Shown here: positions 5,760 through 5,832 of the stretch, piece after piece
Numbering within the stretch: position 1 is the first letter of the stretch
Layout of the letters: every line of letters starts with the position of its first letter
Origin: Paraktedonobacter sp034438135
GTDB taxonomy: Bacteria; Chloroflexota; Ktedonobacteria; Ktedonobacterales; Ktedonobacteraceae
Length of the DNA stretch: 5,832 bases
Assembly: GCA_034438135.1 (NCBI GenBank)
Contig: DAOTTL010000435.1
Coordinates: 1 to 5,832, forward strand
Direction: 5' to 3'
The notes under the pieces: generated by a model
What the model saw: only the letters and a program-made list of their open reading frames with translations
The model's database searches: none
What the model was told of the DNA's origin: nothing
Position numbers and translations under genes: made by a program

Positions 5760-5832
5760 CAGCGCATCTCTCTCTTTCAATAGGTATTTCTCCACCACTT
5801 ATCGTGTAAAGGGTGTTCGTTCGATCAGAAAA

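Noticed and set aside
5760..5832. Terminator or further gene after the response regulator
   Set aside because: No clear hairpin with a U-run and no supported start codon or frame is visible in these 73 bases.

Overview
The window looks like a chromosomal stretch of a free-living bacterium of roughly even base composition. The mix of a BON-domain protein, a lone AAA ATPase, a decayed LuxR-type regulator and an OmpR-type response regulator, with long inverted repeats between genes, recalls Ktedonobacteria (Chloroflexota). That assignment comes from memory of gene styles, not from a marker gene, and should be held loosely. No rRNA, tRNA, CRISPR array, transposase or phage gene was seen.

Layout. 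Positions 1-1170 hold two plus-strand genes 13 bp apart: the 3' part of a double-BON-domain protein, and an AAA ATPase with a TTG start that begins almost directly at its Walker A motif. A nearly perfect 81-bp palindrome (1175-1255) separates them from three minus-strand genes. In order of transcription these are a Cof-type HAD phosphatase (3989-3180), a thioredoxin-fold protein of the AhpC/TSA type that has lost its peroxidatic cysteine (3015-2524), and a PLP-dependent Cys/Met-metabolism enzyme of the cystathionine gamma-synthase/lyase type (2478-1255). The last two are 45 bp apart and probably co-transcribed; a candidate promoter lies upstream of the redoxin gene.

From 3990 to 5012 there is no intact gene. 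It contains a 9-bp inverted repeat upstream of the HAD gene and a long decayed reading frame. The end of that frame is clearly a broken LuxR-type helix-turn-helix: two in-frame TAG codons and an apparent one-base loss in a run of A's. The remnant stops at 4970, directly before an intact OmpR/PhoB-type response regulator (5013-5759). No histidine kinase is in view. The last 73 bases (5760-5832) hold nothing I can name.

How the genes fit together: the redoxin and the PLP enzyme plausibly form a small sulfur-related unit. The BON and AAA genes may form a second unit, but the shared role is unknown. The response regulator seems to have survived next to a regulator gene that decayed. I see no convincing new defence or mobile system. 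The points most worth a second look are the long palindrome, the cysteine-less redoxin beside a sulfur amino-acid enzyme, the N-terminally short AAA protein and the decayed LuxR gene.
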